From: Betaproteobacteria bacterium HGW-Betaproteobacteria-3 | Lineage (GTDB): Bacteria; Pseudomonadota; Gammaproteobacteria; Burkholderiales; Burkholderiaceae_C | Assembly: GCA_002842205.1 (NCBI GenBank) | Contig: PHCI01000002.1 | Location: forward strand, 248,001 to 312,000 | Length of the DNA: 64,000 bases | Reading direction: 5' to 3' | In this document: one piece after another, positions 44,612-52,615 of the stretch | Numbering within the stretch: the first letter of the stretch is position 1 | How the letters are laid out: each line of letters begins with the position of its first letter | Made by a program: the position numbers and the translations under genes | The notes under the pieces: model-generated | What the model was told of the DNA's origin: nothing | The model's input: the letters and a program-made list of their open reading frames with translations, nothing else | Databases searched by the model: none

Positions 44612-45379
44612 ATGGTGAGTGCTACCAATGCAATAGCTGAAGAAGTCCAGGATACCGGGGCTTCACAGGCGGTAAAGGCCCAACTGCGGCTGCGCGAGAT
44701 GATCCTGGCCGGAGAACTTCCGGGGGGCGCGCGCATTGCCGAGTTGTCCATCGTCGAAAGGCTCGGTGTCTCGCGCACGCCGATCCGCGCCGCGCTGATG
44801 CGCCTGGAGCAGGAGGGGCTGCTCGAATCGCTGCCCAACGGGGGTTACGCGGTTCGCACATTTTCCGAACGCGACGTGTCCGAGGCGATCGAGTTGCGCG
44901 GGACCGTGGAGGGCCTGTCCGCACGCATCGCCGCCGAACGTGGCGCGCCGCCGGTGGTGCTGGCCGAGGCCCGGGAATGCCTGCGCGAAATCGATCAGGT
45001 GTTGCAGCAGTCCGCGCTCAATGACGAGGCGTTTTCGAGCTACGTCACGCTCAACGAGCGCTTCCATGCCTTGCTTAGCGAGTTGTCGGGCAGCGCCGTC
45101 ATCGCGCGTGAACTGGAGCGGGTGGCGGGCCAACCCTTTGCTTCGGCTTCCGGGTTTGTGATTGCACAGGCCAACTCGCCACAGGCGCGCGACATGCTCG
45201 TGGTGGCGCAGGACCAGCACTGGCAAGTGCTCGACGCGATCGAGCGACGTGAAGGTGCGCGTGCCGAATCCATCATGCGCGAGCACTCGCGCATCGCCCA
45301 GCGCAATCTGCGCGAGGTGATGAGCAGCCCGCGACTCGACCAGATGCCGGGCGTCCGGCTGATCCGAAAGCGGAGTTGA
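44612..45379 (+). CDS. vanR: GntR/FCD family transcriptional regulator (VanR-type)
   Basis: A 255-residue regulator from ATG 44612; GTG 44606, overlapping the vanA stop, is an alternative. The winged helix reads LRLREMILAGELPGGARI, SIVERLGVSRTPIRAALMRLEQEGLL. An all-helical FCD ligand domain follows (ELRGTVEGLSARIAAERG, NERFHALLSELSG, DQHWQVLDAIERREGARAESIMREH) with the usual Asp/His metal positions. It probably represses the van genes until vanillate appears. Its position between vanA and vanB, rather than outside the pair, is unusual. Confidence 0.9.
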   Translation: MVSATNAIAEEVQDTGASQAVKAQLRLREMILAGELPGGARIAELSIVERLGVSRTPIRAALMRLEQEGLLESLPNGGYAVRTFSERDVSEAIELRGTVEGLSARIAAERGAPPVVLAEARECLREIDQVLQQSALNDEAFSSYVTLNERFHALLSELSGSAVIARELERVAGQPFASASGFVIAQANSPQARDMLVVAQDQHWQVLDAIERREGARAESIMREHSRIAQRNLREVMSSPRLDQMPGVRLIRKRS

Positions 45380-45385
45380 ATCATC

Positions 45386-46360
45386 ATGGCGGTTGCCCTG
45401 GACTGGACCGAAGCGGTTGTCGAGTCGTTTTGCGACATCACACCGACCGTGCGCGAATTCATCCTGCGTCCGTCGGGCGGTGCCTTGTCGCACGCGCCCG
45501 GGGGCCATCTGCAGTTGCAGATTCAGGTCAACGGCCGACCGCACACGCGCTCGTACTCGCTGGTCGGGGCGCCCGACCCGCAGGTCTACCGAATCGCCGT
45601 CAAACGGCTTGACGACGGCCGCGGGGGCTCGTTGGCCATGTGGCGGCTGTCGGTGGGTGACCGGCTGCGCGTGACCGAACCGCAAAACCATTTTCCGCTC
45701 GATCTGCAGGCCCCGGCCTACCTGCTGGTGGCAGGCGGCATCGGGGTGACGCCGCTGGTCTACATGGCGCAAACGCTGGCGCGGCGCGGTGCCCAGGTGC
45801 GCATGCGTTCTGGCGCGCGCACCGAGGCCGAGTTGGCTTACGGCGACGATCTGCGCGCCGCATTGGGCGACCGGTGGGTGCCCGCCGTGGCCGAACACGG
45901 CGAGCGGGTCAACTTCGCGGCCGAAATTGCCGCGTTGCCGCCTGGCGGACAACTCTATATTTGCGGCCCGGCGGCGATGCTGGATGCCGCACGCCAAGCC
46001 TGGATCGCGGCCGGCCGGCCCGAGGCCGATTTGCGTTACGAAACCTTTGGCAGCAGCGGTCGTTACGCGCCGCAGCCCTTTGGCGTGAAAGTGCCACGCC
46101 ACGGCGTCGACATCACCGTGCCCACCGACAGCAGCCTGCTGGACGCACTGGAGTTGGCCGGTGTGCCTGCGCTGCACAACTGTCGCCGGGGCGAGTGCGG
46201 CCTGTGTGCCATGGACGTGCTGGCCGTGGACGGTGAGATTGACCACCGCGACGTTTTTCTCAGCGACCACGAAAAACAGCAGAACCACAGGATCTGCGTT
46301 TGTGTCTCGCGGGTGGTGGGGTCGGTGACGCTGGACTCGGCCTGGCGACCGGATCGGTAA
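45386..46360 (+). CDS. vanB: vanillate O-demethylase, oxidoreductase subunit
   Basis: A 324-residue class IA reductase. It has a flavin domain (HTRSYSLVGAP), NAD domain (LLVAGGIGVTPLVYMAQ, LYICGPAAMLDA) and C-terminal plant-type ferredoxin with C-x4-C-x2-C (NCRRGECGLCAMDV) and the fourth Cys in RICVCVS. It passes electrons from NADH to VanA. It is separated from vanA by the regulator gene and starts 6 bp after it. Confidence 0.95.
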   Translation: MAVALDWTEAVVESFCDITPTVREFILRPSGGALSHAPGGHLQLQIQVNGRPHTRSYSLVGAPDPQVYRIAVKRLDDGRGGSLAMWRLSVGDRLRVTEPQNHFPLDLQAPAYLLVAGGIGVTPLVYMAQTLARRGAQVRMRSGARTEAELAYGDDLRAALGDRWVPAVAEHGERVNFAAEIAALPPGGQLYICGPAAMLDAARQAWIAAGRPEADLRYETFGSSGRYAPQPFGVKVPRHGVDITVPTDSSLLDALELAGVPALHNCRRGECGLCAMDVLAVDGEIDHRDVFLSDHEKQQNHRICVCVSRVVGSVTLDSAWRPDR

Positions 46361-46469
46361 CCCGGGCCCCGATATCGCGTTATGGCATAACACCCTGTCG
46401 GAAATACGACTTGCCAGATGGGTCCGATCCGGTAACAGTTGCCCTCAACGTTCAACCTGGAGACAAACC

Positions 46470-47639
46470 ATGCGAAAACGCGTGTTTCTGAAAATCACCG
46501 CCGTCGCTGTTCTGGCGCTGGGCACATCGCTGGCGATGGCCCAGGACAACCTGTTCAAGATCGGCCTGATCCTGCCCATGAGCGGCCCGTTTGCTTCGAC
46601 CGGCAAGCAGATCGAGGCGGCCGTGCGGCTCTACATGGCGCAAAACGGCGACACCGTGGCCGGCAAGAAAGTGGAGCTGATTCTCAAGGACGACACCAGT
46701 GCGCCCGACGTGACCAAACGCATCGCGCAGGAGCTGGTGGTCAACGACAAGGTCAATGTGCTGGCCGGATTTGGCCTCACGCCGCTGGCACTGGCCACGG
46801 CGCCGATCGCCACGCAGTCGAAAACGCCGTTGGTGGTGATGGCTGCGGCCACCTCCAGCATCACGCAGGCGTCGCCGTTCATCGTGCGCACCAGTTTCAC
46901 GCTGCCGCAGGCTGCCGTGGGCATTGCCGACTGGGCGCCCCGCAACGGCATCAAGAAGGTCGTCACGCTGGTGTCCGACTACGGCCCCGGGATCGACGCC
47001 GAGAAGTTCTTCAAGGAGCGCTTCACGTTCAATGGCGGGCAGGTTTCGGACTCGCTGCGCGTGCCGCTGCGCAACCCGGACTTTGCCCCGTTCCTGCAAA
47101 AAGTGCGCGATGACAAGCCCGACGCGCTGTTTGTGTTTGTGCCCTCAGGGGCGGGCGCAGCGCTGATGAAGCAGTTCTCCGAGCGCGGCATGGACAAGGC
47201 CGGCATCCGCTTGATTGGCACCGGCGACGTGACCGACGACGACATCCTCAACAACATGGGCGATGTGGCGCTGGGTGTGGTCACTTCACACCACTATTCG
47301 GCTTCGCACAATTCGCCGCTCAACAAGAAGTTTGTGGACGCCTTCGGCAAGGCCAACAACGGCCTGCGCCCCAACTTCATGGCGGTGGGCGGCTACGACG
47401 GCATGCGCGTGATTTATGAAGCGGCCAAAGCCACCAAAGGCGGCCGCGGTGAAGCCCTGCTCAATGCCATGAAGGGCCAGATCTTCGAGAGCCCGCGCGG
47501 CCCGGTCTTCATTGACGCGCAAACCCGCGACGTGGTGCACAACATCTACATCCGCAAGGTCGAGCGCGTCAACGGCCAGCTCTGGAACCAGGAGTTCGAC
47601 ACCATCAAGGACGTGAAGGACCCGGGCAAGGCGAGATAG
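46470..47639 (+). CDS. branched-chain amino acid type ABC transporter substrate-binding protein
   Basis: A 389-residue periplasmic binding protein of the LivK/HAAT class with signal peptide (FLKITAVAVLALGTSLAMA). The fold starts FKIGLILPMSGPFASTGKQIEAAVRLYM and has AAATSSITQASPFIVRTSF and GGYDGMRVIYEA. It follows vanB by 109 bp and is followed by matching permease and ATPase genes. The likely ligand is an aromatic acid such as vanillate or protocatechuate, inferred only from the neighbours. Confidence 0.9.
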   Translation: MRKRVFLKITAVAVLALGTSLAMAQDNLFKIGLILPMSGPFASTGKQIEAAVRLYMAQNGDTVAGKKVELILKDDTSAPDVTKRIAQELVVNDKVNVLAGFGLTPLALATAPIATQSKTPLVVMAAATSSITQASPFIVRTSFTLPQAAVGIADWAPRNGIKKVVTLVSDYGPGIDAEKFFKERFTFNGGQVSDSLRVPLRNPDFAPFLQKVRDDKPDALFVFVPSGAGAALMKQFSERGMDKAGIRLIGTGDVTDDDILNNMGDVALGVVTSHHYSASHNSPLNKKFVDAFGKANNGLRPNFMAVGGYDGMRVIYEAAKATKGGRGEALLNAMKGQIFESPRGPVFIDAQTRDVVHNIYIRKVERVNGQLWNQEFDTIKDVKDPGKAR

Positions 47640-47786
47640 TCGAGGTCGTTGGACCCCTTCAGGCATCGCTGTGCTGCACCCCCGTTTGCAGGGAAAAAAC
47701 CCATGGCCCGACGGCGCCGGTTCCATGGTGTTTCTGGAAGGTGACGCGCTTTCCGGCCGCAACACGATACGAACGCATTCCACCCC

Positions 47787-48656
47787 ATGCTGACCATCCT
47801 TTTTGACGGCATTGCCTACGGCATGCTGCTGTTCATCCTCGCCGTGGGGCTGTCCGTGACGATGGGGTTGATGAATTTCATCAACCTTGCGCACGGCGCC
47901 TTTGCCATGGTGGGAGGCTACCTCACGGTGGAGCTGATGCAGCGCCATGGTGTCCCGTTTCTGGTGTGCCTGCCGATCGCCTTTGGTGGCGCGGCGCTGC
48001 TGGGCGCGGTGCTGGAGCGCACGCTCTACCGCCCCATGTACAGCAAGCCGCATCTGGACCAGGTGCTGTTTTCGATCGGCCTGACCTTCATGGCGGTGGC
48101 CGCGGCCGATTACTTCATGGGTTCGCAGCAGCAGATCATGCAGTTGCCCGACTGGCTGCGCGGCCGCACCGAACTGGCCGACGGCGCGCTCGGCATGGGC
48201 CACTACCGGCTGTTCATCATTGCCATCTGCGCCGCGTTGACGCTGGGGCTGCAGGCGATCCTGTCGAAGACGCGCTTTGGCAGCCGCCTGCGCGCCAGTG
48301 TGGACGACCCGCGCGTCGCCGCGGGCATGGGCATCAATGTGAACCTGGTGTTCTCGGCGACCTTCGCCGTCGGCTCGGGGCTGGCGGGGCTGGGCGGTGC
48401 GCTGGGCGCCGAAGTGCTGGGGCTGGACCCGACCTTTCCGCTCAAGTTCATGGTGTACTTCCTGATTGTCGTGGCCGTGGGCGGCACCTCGTCCATCACC
48501 GGGCCACTGCTGGCCGCGCTGCTGCTGGGCATTGCCGACGTGGCGGGCAAGTACTACATCCCCAAGCTCGGAGCCTTCATTGTGTACAGCCTGATGATCG
48601 TCATCCTGATCTGGCGGCCGCAGGGCCTGTTTGTGCGAAAGGGCGGAAAGTCATGA
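47787..48656 (+). CDS. ABC transporter permease, LivH type
   Basis: A 289-residue inner-membrane permease with about eight helices. Motifs are YGMLLFILAVGLSVTMGLMNFINLAHGAFAMVGGY, split here only for description, and EVLGLDPTFPLKFMVYFL with VGGTSSITGPLLAALLLG. It works with the LivM-type permease after repeat family B. Unlike the 7.5-kb cluster, the two permeases are separate genes here. Confidence 0.92.
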   Translation: MLTILFDGIAYGMLLFILAVGLSVTMGLMNFINLAHGAFAMVGGYLTVELMQRHGVPFLVCLPIAFGGAALLGAVLERTLYRPMYSKPHLDQVLFSIGLTFMAVAAADYFMGSQQQIMQLPDWLRGRTELADGALGMGHYRLFIIAICAALTLGLQAILSKTRFGSRLRASVDDPRVAAGMGINVNLVFSATFAVGSGLAGLGGALGAEVLGLDPTFPLKFMVYFLIVVAVGGTSSITGPLLAALLLGIADVAGKYYIPKLGAFIVYSLMIVILIWRPQGLFVRKGGKS

Positions 48657-48666
48657 CGCTCACCCC

Positions 48667-48746
48667 CGTTGCTTGCTCACTGCGTGTAGCCGCGTCCCCC
48701 CTCAAGGGGGCGACGCCAGTGGCCGGGCGAAGCCCGTTCCACGCCG
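48667..48746 (+). repeat. intergenic repeat family B, copy 2
   Basis: GCTTGCTCACTGCGTGTAGC, then CCCCCCTCAAGGGGGCGACGCC and GGCCGGGCGAAGCCCGTTCC. It contains two short hairpins and fills the gap between the two permease genes, where it could form stem-loops in the polycistronic RNA. Confidence 0.65.
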
Positions 48747-48818
48747 TCCGCCGGTCCGGCGCACCCGCCCAACTTGCGCCACGCGCGATGCACTGCCACT
48801 GTTCAATGGATCACTGAG

Positions 48819-49778
48819 ATGGAAGCCCGGAAATCTTTGCTCGAAAGCAGCCGCTGGAAGCTCTGGGAGCCGGTGGTCTGGCTGCTGGCCTTTGTCGCGC
48901 CGTTCGTGTTGTCGCGGCACGCGCTGATCGTCAACGAGATCGCCATCGTGGCGCTGTTTGCGCTGTCGCTGGACCTGATCCTCGGCTTCACCGGCATCGT
49001 GTCGCTGGGGCACGCGGCCTTCCTGGGGTTCGGGGCCTATGCCGCCGCACTGTTTGCCAAACTGGTGATGCCCGACCCGCTTGTCGGGCTGGTCGTCGGC
49101 ATGACTGCCGCCACGGCGCTGGGCGCGGTCTGCTCACTGACCATCATGCGCGGCACCGACCTGACCCGGCTCATGGTCACGCTGGGGATGGCGCTGATCC
49201 TGATGGAACTGGCCAACAAGATGGACTGGCTGACCGGCGGCGCCGACGGTCTGCAGGGCGTGGTCATGGGGCCGTTGCTGGGCCGGTTCGAGTTTGACCT
49301 GGCAGGCCGCACGGCCGCCTGGTATTCGCTGACGGTGTTGCTGCTGTTGTTCGTGCTGGCACGGCGCTTCATCCATTCGCCGTTTGGCGCCACGCTCAAG
49401 GCGGTGCGCGACAACCGGCTGCGCGCGATGGCCATCGGCGTCCCTGTCAGCTCGCGCCTGGCGGTGGTCTACACCGTGGCGGCGGGGGTGGCCGGCGCGG
49501 CCGGGGCGCTGCTGGCGCAGACCACGGGGTTCGCGTCGCTGGACGTGTTCTCGCTGGAGCGCTCGGCCGACGTGATGCTGATGCTGGTGATCGGTGGCGT
49601 GGGCTGGCTCTATGGCGGCCTGGCCGGTGCCGTGGTGTTCAAGCTGCTGCACGACGTGATCTCGAACATCACCCCGCAATACTGGACGTTCTGGATCGGG
49701 CTGTTTCTGGTGGTACTGGTGCTGGTCGGGCGGGAGCGGCTGATGCGGCCCTGGACCTGGTTCGGAGGGCGGTCATGA
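48819..49778 (+). CDS. ABC transporter permease, LivM type
   Basis: A 319-residue permease with about nine helices. The start at 48819 (MEARKSLLESSRW) is the first sensible one after the repeat. Motifs are LSLDLILGFTGIVSLGHAAFLGFGAY, AVRDNRLRAMAIGVPVS and GGVGWLYGGLAGAV. The stop overlaps the next start as ATGA. Confidence 0.92.
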   Translation: MEARKSLLESSRWKLWEPVVWLLAFVAPFVLSRHALIVNEIAIVALFALSLDLILGFTGIVSLGHAAFLGFGAYAAALFAKLVMPDPLVGLVVGMTAATALGAVCSLTIMRGTDLTRLMVTLGMALILMELANKMDWLTGGADGLQGVVMGPLLGRFEFDLAGRTAAWYSLTVLLLLFVLARRFIHSPFGATLKAVRDNRLRAMAIGVPVSSRLAVVYTVAAGVAGAAGALLAQTTGFASLDVFSLERSADVMLMLVIGGVGWLYGGLAGAVVFKLLHDVISNITPQYWTFWIGLFLVVLVLVGRERLMRPWTWFGGRS

Positions 49779-50722
49779 GCGCCGCGCCGGGCCGTCCCCA
49801 AGCAAGCTCGCACCGCAGCCCGCAGGGCGAAGGTACTTCCGTGAATTCCGCGCCGGGCCGTCCCCAAGCAAGCTCGCACCGCAGCCCGCAGGGCGAAGGT
49901 GCTTCAGTGAGCCAGTCGCCGGTTTTGCAATGCGATGGCCTGGTCAAGCGTTTTGGCGGCATCACCGCCACCGACCATGTGACGCTGAAGGTGGAAAAAG
50001 GCGCCCGCCATGCGCTGATCGGCCCCAACGGCGCGGGCAAGACGACGCTGATCAACCTCATGACCGGTGTGCTTGACGCCACCGAGGGCCGTATCACGCT
50101 GGAGGGCCAGGACATTACGCAGCTGGCGCCGCACCAGCGGGTTCGCCGCGGCATGGTGCGCACCTTCCAGATCAACCAGCTGTTCCATTCGATGACCCCA
50201 TTGGAGACGCTGGCCATGGTGGTGTCGCAGCACCGCGGCCTGGGTCGGCGCTGGTGGCAGCCGCTGGGCCAGGAGGTGGGCGTGGGCGAGCGCTGCGAAC
50301 AGCTGCTGGCGCAGTTCCATCTGACCGACGTGATGAACCAGCGCACCGAGCACCTGGCCTACGGCAAGCGCCGCCTGCTCGAGATTGCCATTGCGCTGGC
50401 CTGCGAGCCGCGGGTGCTGCTGCTCGACGAGCCGGTGGCGGGCGTGCCGGCGGGCGAGCGCGAAGAACTGCTCCAGACCGTGGCCGACCTGCCGGCGGAC
50501 GTGTCGGTGTTGCTGATCGAACACGACATGGACCTGGTTTTCGGCTTTGCCAACCGCATCACGGTGCTGGTCAATGGCGCGGTGCTGACCGAAGGCACGC
50601 CCGCGCAGATTGCGGTCGATCCGCAGGTCAAGGCGGTGTACCTCGGGCATGGCGAGGGGATGCATGGCGACGGACTGTTGCGCCGCCACAGCACGGCGAA
50701 CACGGGGAGGACACCCGCATGA
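49775..50722 (+). CDS. ABC transporter ATP-binding protein, LivG type, with repeat-encoded N-terminus
   Basis: The frame encodes 315 residues from ATG 49775, or 271 from an in-frame GTG at 49907. The longer form starts with two near-identical 22-residue units (APGRPQASSHRSPQGEG, twice) encoded by tandem copies of a repeat. The conserved ATPase begins only after them (VLQCDGLVKRFGG). Walker A GPNGAGKTT, Walker B VLLLDEPVAG, EHDMDLVFGFA are present. The native start is probably GTG 49907, which sits at the end of the second repeat behind GCGAAGGT. Both starts may be used. Confidence 0.9.
   Translation: MSAAPGRPQASSHRSPQGEGTSVNSAPGRPQASSHRSPQGEGASVSQSPVLQCDGLVKRFGGITATDHVTLKVEKGARHALIGPNGAGKTTLINLMTGVLDATEGRITLEGQDITQLAPHQRVRRGMVRTFQINQLFHSMTPLETLAMVVSQHRGLGRRWWQPLGQEVGVGERCEQLLAQFHLTDVMNQRTEHLAYGKRRLLEIAIALACEPRVLLLDEPVAGVPAGEREELLQTVADLPADVSVLLIEHDMDLVFGFANRITVLVNGAVLTEGTPAQIAVDPQVKAVYLGHGEGMHGDGLLRRHSTANTGRTPA
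49782..49910 (+). repeat. tandem repeat family C (2 copies, 66-bp period)
   Basis: Two copies, about 49782-49844 and 49848-49910, each with CCGCGCCGGGCCGTCCCCAA, GCAAGCTCGCACCGCAGCCC and GCAGGGCGAAGGT(A/G)CTTC(C/A)GTGA. They differ at only a few positions. Each ends in a GAAGGT-like ribosome site followed by GTGA. The period of 66 is a multiple of three, which keeps the frame. Confidence 0.88.
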
Positions 50723-51474
50723 CCGAACTGTTGCGCGTCGAGCATCTGCGCGCCGGCTATGGCGAAGCCGTGGTGCTCAACGATGTGAGCCTGTTGCTGC
50801 CCGAAGGCGAAACACTGGCCTTGCTGGGGCGCAACGGCACGGGCAAGACCACGCTCATCAACACGCTGATCGGCGCCACGCGCCAGCATGCGGGTCACAT
50901 CACGCTGGCCGGTGTGGCGCTCGACGCCCTGCGCTCGCACGAGCGCGCGGCCGCAGGCATCGGCTGGGTGCCGCAAGAGCGCAATATTTTCAAGTCGCTC
51001 ACCGTGCATGAAAACCTGACGGCTGTGGCGCGCTTGCCGCGCGATGCTGCGGCTTCGCGGCCAGGCGCTGTTGGGCGCACGCACCGGCCGTGGACGCCCG
51101 AGCGGGTGTACGAGATGTTTCCGCGGCTGGCCGAGCGCAAGACCAACCTGGGCACGCAGCTCTCAGGGGGCGAGCAGCAGATGCTCGCCGTGGGGCGCGC
51201 CCTGGTCCTGAACCCGCGCCTGCTGCTGCTGGACGAGCCGCTGGAAGGGCTGGCGCCGATCATCGTCGAAGAGCTGCTGTCGGCCATTGCCCGCATCACG
51301 CGGGACGAAGGGCTGTCGGCCATCATCGTCGAGCAGCACCCGCAGGCCATTCTGGCCATCAGCCACCGCGCGGTGGTGCTGGACCATGGCGAGGTGGTCC
51401 ACAGCGGCGCTGCCCAGGACTTGCTCGACCGGCCCGAACTGCTGGACCAGCTGCTGGGCGTGGCGCGGGTGTGA
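50719..51474 (+). CDS. ABC transporter ATP-binding protein, LivF type
   Basis: A 251-residue ATPase overlapping the livG-type stop as ATGA. Walker A GRNGTGKTT, signature [15 protein letters not shown], Walker [15 protein letters not shown], and the switch His in VEQHPQAIL. A roughly 15-residue insertion (SRPGAVGRTHRPWTP) between the Q-loop and signature is not usual in LivF. It completes a LivKHMGF-type importer next to the vanillate genes. Confidence 0.92.
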   Translation: MTELLRVEHLRAGYGEAVVLNDVSLLLPEGETLALLGRNGTGKTTLINTLIGATRQHAGHITLAGVALDALRSHERAAAGIGWVPQERNIFKSLTVHENLTAVARLPRDAAASRPGAVGRTHRPWTPERVYEMFPRLAERKTNLGTQLSGGEQQMLAVGRALVLNPRLLLLDEPLEGLAPIIVEELLSAIARITRDEGLSAIIVEQHPQAILAISHRAVVLDHGEVVHSGAAQDLLDRPELLDQLLGVARV

Positions 51475-51499
51475 TCGCGTTACGGCTCGGTGGCATTCA

Positions 51500-51560
51500 T
51501 ATGCTATTTATAATATAGCAAACTATGACCATTTGACGGGGGCTAATGGCCAAAATGATC
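51500..51560 (-). repeat. dispersed repeat family A, copy 9
   Basis: Intergenic: ATGCTATTTATAATATAGCA then AACTATGACCATTTGACGGGGGCTAATGGCC. This is probably the best-preserved copy of the full element, including an additional inverted GCTATTTATAATATAGC hairpin at one end. Confidence 0.85.
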
Positions 51561-51628
51561 CTAAAACTGGTGCAAAACCACCTCGGGCACGGCAGCGGAC
51601 CGGGCTCGACCGCCCTTACGGAGACACC

Positions 51629-52528
51629 ATGAAATTCGAACACATTGGCCTGATCGGCTACGGCGAAGTGGGCAAGATCTTCAGCGCAGGCCTGAAGGAC
51701 AAGCCCGGCGTGGTGGCCGTGCGGGTGTGGGACAGCAAGCTTGCGCACGACACCACGCGCGCGGCCGAACAGGCCCATGCGTTGCAGGCCGGGGTTTCGG
51801 CGCAAGGCAGCGCCCGCGCGCTGTGCGAGGCCAGCGACCTGATCATTTCAGCCGTCACCGCGTCGAACACGCTGGCCGTGGCGCGCGAGGCCGCGCCGTT
51901 GATGCGCCAGGGCGCGGTTTTTCTGGATCTGAATTCCGCCTCACCAGGCACCAAAAAGGAGTGCGCGGCGCGGGTCGAGGCGGCGGGCGGCCACTATGTG
52001 GAGGCCGGCGTCATGACTTCGGTGCCGCCCTACGGCGTGCGCGTGCCCATGCTGCTGGGCGGCGCGCGGGCGGCCGAGTTGGCGGCGCTGCTCAACGGCT
52101 GGGGGCTCGACACCCGGGCCGTGAGCGTCGAGCTGGGCGTGGCCAGCGCCATCAAGATGTGCCGTAGCGTGATGATCAAGGGGCTGGAGGCGCTGGTGAT
52201 CGAGAGCTACGCCACCGCGCGCGCCTATGGCGTGGAAGACCATGTGCTGCCCACGCTGCAAGAGACCTTTCCTGGCATCGACTGGGCCCGCCAGGGGGCC
52301 TATTTCTTCAGCCGCGTGGTGCAGCACGGCCAGCGCCGCGCCGAGGAAATGCGTGAATCGGCCAACACCGTGCGCGAGGCCGGTTTCGAGGCCATCATGG
52401 CCGCCGCCATTGCCGACAAACAGCAGTGGGTGGCCGACCAGGCCGCCGCGGGGGTGTTCAAGGATTTGCCCTCAAGCGCGCGCTGGCAAGACTATGCCGA
52501 CCGCCTGCTGGCCGCGCGCCAGCGCTGA
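51629..52528 (+). CDS. NAD(P)-dependent oxidoreductase, 6PGDH-like with DUF1932
   Basis: A 299-residue protein with the beta-hydroxyacid dehydrogenase architecture. The N-terminal Rossmann site is IGLIGYGEVGKIFSAGL, the substrate strand is FLDLNSASPGTKKE, and the catalytic Lys is probably in ASAIKMCRSVMIKGLEAL. A C-terminal DUF1932 domain completes it. Its substrate is not established. It sits between the importer and the lig regulator and could act on a side product of aromatic breakdown, which is inference. Confidence 0.85.
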   Translation: MKFEHIGLIGYGEVGKIFSAGLKDKPGVVAVRVWDSKLAHDTTRAAEQAHALQAGVSAQGSARALCEASDLIISAVTASNTLAVAREAAPLMRQGAVFLDLNSASPGTKKECAARVEAAGGHYVEAGVMTSVPPYGVRVPMLLGGARAAELAALLNGWGLDTRAVSVELGVASAIKMCRSVMIKGLEALVIESYATARAYGVEDHVLPTLQETFPGIDWARQGAYFFSRVVQHGQRRAEEMRESANTVREAGFEAIMAAAIADKQQWVADQAAAGVFKDLPSSARWQDYADRLLAARQR

Positions 52529-52530
52529 TT

Positions 52531-52575
52531 TACCAAAATAGATAGCAAGGTATCTATATTTGACGGGGAGAAGGA
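52531..52575 (-). repeat. dispersed repeat family A, copy 10, degenerate
   Basis: TTACCAAAATAGATAGCAAG then GTATCTATATTTGACGGGGAG, between the convergent oxidoreductase and LysR genes. It keeps ATAGCAA and TTTGACGGGG of the core but has lost bases in the middle. Confidence 0.6.
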
Positions 52576-52615
52576 TCGAATTTTGTCAACAATTTGATCC
52601 GGAATTTATCCCCGC

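Noticed and set aside
44663-46393. A 576-codon minus-strand frame over vanR and vanB
   Set aside because: Antisense shadow; the plus-strand genes carry catalytic and cofactor motifs.
49782-49910. A CRISPR array, suggested by the two regular repeats
   Set aside because: There are only two units with no variable spacers and an in-frame coding position. No cas genes are present.
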